Origin: Microbacteriaceae bacterium
GTDB taxonomy: Bacteria; Actinomycetota; Actinomycetes; Actinomycetales; Microbacteriaceae
DNA: 10,282 nucleotides
NCBI GenBank assembly: GCA_947486475.1
Contig: CANKTR010000026.1
Coordinates: forward strand, 1 to 10,282
Reading direction: 5' to 3'
Shown in pieces: positions 7,387 through 10,282 of this stretch (positions within the stretch are counted from its first letter, which is position 1; each line of letters begins with the position of its first letter). Made by a program: the position numbers and the translations under genes. The notes beneath the pieces were generated by a model. It had not been told where the DNA came from and made no database searches. It saw only the letters and a list, made by a program, of their open reading frames with translations.

Positions 7387-7953
7387 CTATTTCGCCGCAA
7401 GAATTTCGTTGAGCTTTCGACGCGCGTCGTCAATCACGACGGCGGCAGCTTCCTGTTGTTCCTTCGTTCCGTGCCGAGCAACATCGAACGCCGTGCGCGC
7501 CAAACGGCGCGAAGCAGTCGTGAGGTTTCCGTTGAGGTCAGCCCACTGCGTCATGTCCCAGCCGGATCCAGCTGCGGCCTCGCCGGACATGGGCTCGTCA
7601 GTGAGTAACTTTTCGGCGGTCTTGCCGGCCTTCGTCAGCGTGTACACCTTGCGGTCCTTGACCACGGCGACCGAGACGAGCAGTTCGTCGAGCAAGCTCT
7701 CCAGCAGCGGGTACACCTTCGCCGCTGCGGGTTTGATTCCCCACGAGTTGGCCTCGTGAATAGCGCCGATAATGTCGTGTCCGGTCTTGGGTCCGCTCAC
7801 CAACGCACGCAAAATTGCGGTGCGCAAACCCGACTCGGTCCAGACTTCGGCAGGACGCATCGACGATGACATCGAGTCTCCGGCGGACCGAATGGTGTCG
7901 CTGATCGACTCGAGGATGGGTCGGATGTCAAAGGTGGTTTTGCGGTCACTCAT
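7387..7953 (-). CDS. PadR-family transcriptional regulator
   Basis: A 188-residue DNA-binding protein. Residues about 40-110 form a PadR winged helix: LRTAILRALVSGPKTGHDII, then the recognition region with AKVYPLLESLLDE, and a wing with VKDRKVYTLTKAGK. The first 40 residues form a Ser-rich extension. The last ~55 residues form an amphipathic helix (NLTTASRRLARTAFDVAR onward), the usual PadR dimerisation arm. PadR proteins are usually repressors that answer to small molecules. The ATG at 7953 has GAGAGG (plus-strand 7961-7966) 7 bases upstream. It is the first gene of a two-gene operon with the UbiB-like kinase, which is its probable target along with its own promoter. It is divergent from the cytochrome b5 fusion gene and may control that as well. 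The stop is TAG. Confidence 0.88.
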   Translation of the reverse strand: MSDRKTTFDIRPILESISDTIRSAGDSMSSSMRPAEVWTESGLRTAILRALVSGPKTGHDIIGAIHEANSWGIKPAAAKVYPLLESLLDELLVSVAVVKDRKVYTLTKAGKTAEKLLTDEPMSGEAAAGSGWDMTQWADLNGNLTTASRRLARTAFDVARHGTKEQQEAAAVVIDDARRKLNEILAAK

Positions 7954-8000
7954 CTGTGTGCCTCTCGTGATGGGAGGCTCTCAACCCCCCTGTCCTGTCC

Positions 8001-8006
8001 ATCATA
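8001..8006 (-). promoter_or_regulatory. Candidate -10 box for the PadR-UbiB operon
   Basis: On the minus strand this reads TATGAT, one base from the TATAAT consensus, about 48 bases before the PadR ATG. The -35 region (about 8024-8029) is a poor match, as would fit a regulated promoter. Confidence 0.4.
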
Positions 8007-8021
8007 ATTCAGGTTGACGAG

Positions 8022-8034
8022 CCGAACGATTCGG
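8022..8034. promoter_or_regulatory. Inverted repeat CCGAA-N3-TTCGG, possible operator
   Basis: A perfect 5+5 dyad with a 3-base centre in the 127-base divergent region. It covers the expected -35 position of the PadR operon promoter and lies upstream of the cytochrome b5 fusion gene. An autoregulatory PadR site is a reasonable guess. Typical PadR operators contain ATGT/ACAT half-sites, which this lacks. Confidence 0.35.
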
Positions 8035-8080
8035 TGGTGCTGGCTGTATTTCACAGGTTCGGTAACTATGCTCCTTCACT

Positions 8081-8827
8081 ATGGATTCACTTTTCGACGC
8101 CGTTGCGGGGCTGCCCGTCCACCCTCTGGTCATTCATGCCGTGGTGGTACTCGTTCCGCTCGCCGCGCTCGGACTCATCGTCGCGGTCGTCAATTCGGCT
8201 TTCCGCAAACGATTCGTCGTCGCGCTGATTGTTCTTCTCGGGGTCACCGTGCCCCTCGCGTTTATCGCCAAAGAATCCGGTGAGGCCCTCGCTGAGCGAA
8301 TTGGAATCACCGAACGCCACGAGGAACTGGGCGAGAGCGTTCCGCTGTGGGTGGCTGCGTTCTTCGTCGTCGCCGTCGCGTGGTGGCTTGTCACGAGGCG
8401 CTCGTCGTCGGTTCTGGTGCGGCGCATTCTGGGCGGGGTGCTCGTCGTCACCGCCGTTCAGGTGCTGGTAGTGATCTTCCTCGTCGGTCATTCCGGCGCC
8501 GAGGCGACCTGGGGGAAAATCGCTCCCGTCGCTGAGCAGCCGGTCGAAACGGAGAGCGCCCCACCGGACGACACTGTTGTCGACGCCACCGTATTCTCCG
8601 CGGAAGACGTGGCCCAGCACTCCACCGCCGAGGATTGTTGGACGATTGTCGACGGGAACGTGTACGACGTGACCCCGTTTGTGTCTCGTCATCCGGGCGG
8701 GTTAGCCGCCATTTCACAAATTTGTGGTGTCGACGGGACGGAACAATTTAGCGTAAAACACGGTTCGGACAGCGCGCCGAATTCTCAATTGGACTCACTC
8801 AAAATCGGAACAGTGGGCACCCCCTGA
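8081..8827 (+). CDS. DUF2231 membrane domain fused to a cytochrome b5 domain
   Basis: A 248-residue fusion. Residues 1-140 match DUF2231: LPVHPLVIHAVVVLVPLAAL at 11-30, SGEALAERIG (66-75), ERHEELGE (78-85) and VGHSGAE (135-141). There are four helices (about 17-38, 44-63, 88-105, 113-136) and conserved histidines His14, His19, His80 and His137. An acidic, Pro-rich linker (about 150-168) leads to a cytochrome b5 domain (about 171-246). That domain has HPGG at 204-207 and a second haem-ligand candidate His227 in VKHGSD. Basic loops at 42-44 and 107-115 put those loops in the cytoplasm, so both termini and the b5 domain should be extracytoplasmic. Transmembrane electron transfer is a plausible role. 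Cys186 and Cys215 could pair. No Shine-Dalgarno precedes ATG 8081; AACTAT at 8064-8069 may give a very short leader. The stop is TGA, the only one among the complete genes. Confidence 0.85.
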   Translation: MDSLFDAVAGLPVHPLVIHAVVVLVPLAALGLIVAVVNSAFRKRFVVALIVLLGVTVPLAFIAKESGEALAERIGITERHEELGESVPLWVAAFFVVAVAWWLVTRRSSSVLVRRILGGVLVVTAVQVLVVIFLVGHSGAEATWGKIAPVAEQPVETESAPPDDTVVDATVFSAEDVAQHSTAEDCWTIVDGNVYDVTPFVSRHPGGLAAISQICGVDGTEQFSVKHGSDSAPNSQLDSLKIGTVGTP

Positions 8828-8828
8828 C

Positions 8829-8840
8829 CGGGTGCACCCG
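8829..8840. terminator. Perfect 12-bp palindrome just after the cytochrome b5 fusion stop
   Basis: CGGGTGCACCCG begins 2 bases after the TGA stop. As RNA it gives only a CGGG/CCCG stem with a TGCA loop and no U-tract, so terminator function is doubtful. It could instead be a protein-binding dyad upstream of the DUF427 gene. Confidence 0.25.
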
Positions 8841-8868
8841 CAGCGTCTCGGTTGTGAAACCTGTCAAG

Positions 8869-8880
8869 TAGGCTGAAAAA
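8869..8880 (+). promoter_or_regulatory. -10 box of a probable leaderless promoter for the DUF427 gene
   Basis: TAGGCT (8869-8874, TANNNT pattern) is followed by GAAAAA and the ATG at 8881, a gap of 6 bases. No Shine-Dalgarno fits between them, which favours a leaderless transcript. A -35 is not evident. Confidence 0.45.
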
Positions 8881-9360
8881 ATGACGGGGGAAACGGTGAC
8901 CGAATCGGTGTGGGACTACCCGCGCCCACCTCGGGTGGAACCCGTCTCGTCCCACATTGAGGTCGCTCACGCTGGCGCGACCCTAGTGTCCACCAACGCG
9001 TCCGTTCGCGTTCTCGAAACGTCCCACCCACCCACGTACTATCTGCCCATGAGCGACTTCACCGAGGGCGTCCTCGTCCCGGTCGACGGAAACACCTTCT
9101 GTGAATTCAAGGGCGTTGCCTCGTATTTCGACCTGGTCGTCGGGGACCAGCGGATCGAACGCGCCGCGTGGACGTATGAAAACCCGTCACCCGGATTTGA
9201 ATCGCTGACTGGCAGAGTCGCGTTGTACGCCAGTCGCGTGGACGAATGCCGTGTAGGCGACGACGTCGTGATCCCCCAGGAGGGCGACTTCTACGGCGGC
9301 TGGATCACGCGGAACATCGAGGGCCCCTTCAAGGGTGCTCCCGGAACCCGGGGGTGGTAG
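8881..9360 (+). CDS. DUF427 family protein
   Basis: A 159-residue soluble protein covering a whole DUF427 domain. Hallmarks in order: SVWDYPRPPRVEP (9-21), CEFKGVASYFD (74-84), AWTYENPSPGFESL (96-109), GRVALYASRVDEC (111-123) and a highly conserved C-terminus with IPQEGDFYGGWIT (131-143) and GPFKGAPGTRGW (148-159). The family is a small beta-rich fold of unknown biochemical role and is common in actinobacteria. Cys74 and Cys123 lie in conserved segments. The start ATG 8881 follows a -10-like box by 6 bases. The stop TAG is 4 bases before the start of the LON-domain gene, so the two are probably co-transcribed. Confidence 0.92.
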   Translation: MTGETVTESVWDYPRPPRVEPVSSHIEVAHAGATLVSTNASVRVLETSHPPTYYLPMSDFTEGVLVPVDGNTFCEFKGVASYFDLVVGDQRIERAAWTYENPSPGFESLTGRVALYASRVDECRVGDDVVIPQEGDFYGGWITRNIEGPFKGAPGTRGW

Positions 9361-9364
9361 CACG

Positions 9365-10006
9365 ATGACCGTAATGCCGATGTTCCCGCTGGGTTCGGTG
9401 CTGTTCCCGTCAATGCCCCTGACACTGCGCATCTTCGAAGAGCGCTATCTGAAACTGCTCGGTGACCTAATGGGGTCGGACCAGCCCGAATTCGGTGTGG
9501 TGCTGGTCTCGCGCGGATCTGAAGTCGGCGGTGGCGACAATCGGATGTCCATCGGGACAATCGCGTCGGTCACCGAAATCGGCACGACAGACGAGTTTCT
9601 GGGGCTCGAATCGTTCGGGGTGCAGCGTTTCACCGTCACCGACTGGTTGCCCGACGACCCGTACCCGATCGCAGACATCGAACTGATCCCCGATCTGATT
9701 TGGGATGACAGTCTGATGCCCGCCCGGGTCCACCTGGAATCGCAGGTGCGAAAATTGCTCGCCCTCGCGAGTGAGTTCGGAGACCTGTTGTTTGGGGCCG
9801 ACATCGCGCTCAGTGACGACCCGATGAGCGCCGTCTGGCAGATGGCCGGCATTTTGCCGATTGGCGAACTCGACCGGTTCGACCTCCTCCGATCCCAGTC
9901 AGCCGAAGAATTGATTGCGCAGACCTATGAAATAGTGACGACCGCCGAGGAGACCCTTCGTGCGATGTTGGCCGCCAACGATGACGACTCTTCCCCGTTG
10001 GCGTAG
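9365..10006 (+). CDS. Stand-alone LON substrate-binding (N-terminal) domain protein
   Basis: A 213-residue protein that corresponds to the N-terminal substrate-recognition domain of Lon protease without the AAA+ and Ser-Lys protease parts. Recognisable blocks: MFPLGSVLFPSMPLTLRIFE (5-24), EFGVVLVSRG (42-51), GTIASVTEI (64-72) and LESFGVQRF (81-89). A helical second half (about 117-203) is also typical. Stand-alone members are common in bacteria and are thought to bind unfolded or specific proteins; the partner is unknown. I use ATG 9365, which begins MTVMPMFPLG as family members do and follows a G-rich stretch (about 9350-9357). A GTG at 9335 would add ten residues that overlap the DUF427 gene. 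The stop TAG (10004-10006) forms the first half of the -10 box of the next gene. Confidence 0.9.
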   Translation: MTVMPMFPLGSVLFPSMPLTLRIFEERYLKLLGDLMGSDQPEFGVVLVSRGSEVGGGDNRMSIGTIASVTEIGTTDEFLGLESFGVQRFTVTDWLPDDPYPIADIELIPDLIWDDSLMPARVHLESQVRKLLALASEFGDLLFGADIALSDDPMSAVWQMAGILPIGELDRFDLLRSQSAEELIAQTYEIVTTAEETLRAMLAANDDDSSPLA

Positions 10007-10009
10007 CCT
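9981..10009 (+). promoter_or_regulatory. Promoter of the HNH-like gene, overlapping the preceding stop codon
   Basis: The -35 is ATGACG (9981-9986, four of six to TTGACA), the spacer is 17 bases, and the -10 is TAGCCT (10004-10009, TANNNT). The ATG at 10016 lies 6 bases after the -10, so the transcript would be leaderless. The TAG of this -10 is the stop codon of the LON-domain gene. Confidence 0.45.
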
Positions 10010-10015
10010 CGGACT

Positions 10016-10282
10016 ATGAGCGATATTTCGGGAGTCGGCGACAATGACAACTGGCGGTGCTGGTTGTGCGACAAGCCGGTCGACTCCGACGCTTCGGTGA
10101 ATTCCGACCTCGGCCCGAGTGTGGACAGTTATGCCGCGACTCGTGTCAAGAAGGGGGCGGTCGCCGTCGAGCGCCTCGCGCACCGCGCGTGCAACACGAT
10201 GAAGGGCAAAAACGCGCCCGTTGTGCCGTGGTCAGAGGACCTTTTCGTGGTGGACCCGTCCCCCATCGTCGAGACCGTCGAG
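10016..10282 (+). CDS. HNH-like zinc-ribbon protein, degenerate catalytic motif, 3'-truncated by window edge
   Basis: An open frame of 89 codons begins at ATG 10016 and runs off the window. Residues 14-24 (RCWLCDKPVDS) and 53-64 (RLAHRACNTMKG) match the two zinc-binding ends of actinobacterial HNH endonucleases (CWLCGxPID ... RLAHRxCNxxKG), giving Cys15, Cys18, His56 and Cys59 as likely zinc ligands. Between them, the usual SVDH motif reads PSVDSYA (34-40). Asp37 is kept but the catalytic histidine is Ser38, and the usual Asn before RLAH is not present. So the fold is probably kept while nuclease activity is doubtful. It may bind nucleic acid or protein. After the zinc part comes APVVPWSEDLFVVDPSP (67-83), which is not part of HNH domains I know. 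The frame is supported by a leaderless-type promoter. The length of the whole protein is unknown. Confidence 0.7.
   Translation, partial: MSDISGVGDNDNWRCWLCDKPVDSDASVNSDLGPSVDSYAATRVKKGAVAVERLAHRACNTMKGKNAPVVPWSEDLFVVDPSPIVETVE

Noticed and set aside
8715..8726. Perfect palindrome CACAAATTTGTG
   Set aside because: It is inside the cytochrome b5 coding region and a few palindromes of this length are expected by chance in 10 kb.
8825..8827. TGA readthrough or recoding, prompted by the scarcity of TGA stops
   Set aside because: The b5 domain is complete before this TGA, and the frame after it meets another TGA within a dozen or so codons without any domain-like sequence, so it is an ordinary stop.
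9335..9337. GTG 9335 as start of the LON-domain gene
   Set aside because: It would add a Gly/Pro-rich ten-residue prefix within DUF427 coding sequence; family members begin near the PMFPLG motif, which fits ATG 9365.
1..10282. CRISPR array, transposon, prophage, toxin-antitoxin or defence island
   Set aside because: I saw no spaced repeats, transposase, integrase, inverted-repeat ends or paired toxin-like small genes. The HNH-like gene alone, with a degenerate centre, is not enough to call a defence system.

Overview
The window looks like chromosomal DNA of a high-GC Gram-positive bacterium (Actinomycetota, possibly Microbacteriaceae-like; the family is a guess). This rests on the G+C-rich coding sequence, GTG/ATG starts, and several gene families common in that phylum: MMPL transporter, DUF3817, DUF427, DUF2231, stand-alone LON-domain protein, PadR regulator and ABC1/UbiB kinase. 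Several genes also appear to have leaderless promoters. Genes are packed tightly. No intergenic stretch exceeds about 130 bases, and two convergent gene pairs overlap by 4 bases. I see no rRNA, tRNA, insertion sequence, prophage or CRISPR array.

Left part (1-2778). The 3' end of an MMPL/RND-type exporter faces a two-gene minus-strand group: a two-helix membrane protein, with an ArsC-type arsenate reductase upstream of it. ArsC is divergent from a DUF3817 membrane protein. The ~100-base gap between them holds a candidate arsC promoter and a 9-base direct repeat.

Middle (2775-7953). A 672-residue amidase-signature enzyme (minus) shares its stop-codon bases with DUF3817. A RhtA-like EamA exporter (plus) is divergent from the amidase and shares its stop bases with an ABC1/UbiB-family kinase-like protein (minus). 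That kinase lies 3 bases downstream of a PadR-family regulator, so the two form an evident operon.

Right part (8081-10282). A membrane protein fuses a four-helix DUF2231 domain to a C-terminal cytochrome b5 domain, a plausible transmembrane haem/electron-transfer protein. It is followed by a DUF427 protein and a LON-substrate-binding-domain protein, 4 bases apart. The window ends inside a gene for a zinc-ribbon, HNH-like protein whose first catalytic histidine position appears to be serine.

Most of this is ordinary accessory/housekeeping content. I did not find a convincing new multi-gene system. The observations most worth following are: TAG ends 10 of the 11 complete genes, with two convergent pairs sharing a CTAG; the DUF2231-cytochrome b5 fusion; the degenerate HNH-like gene at the right edge; the PadR-UbiB pair with an inverted repeat in front of it; and the leaderless promoter pattern, including one -10 box that contains the stop codon of the preceding gene.
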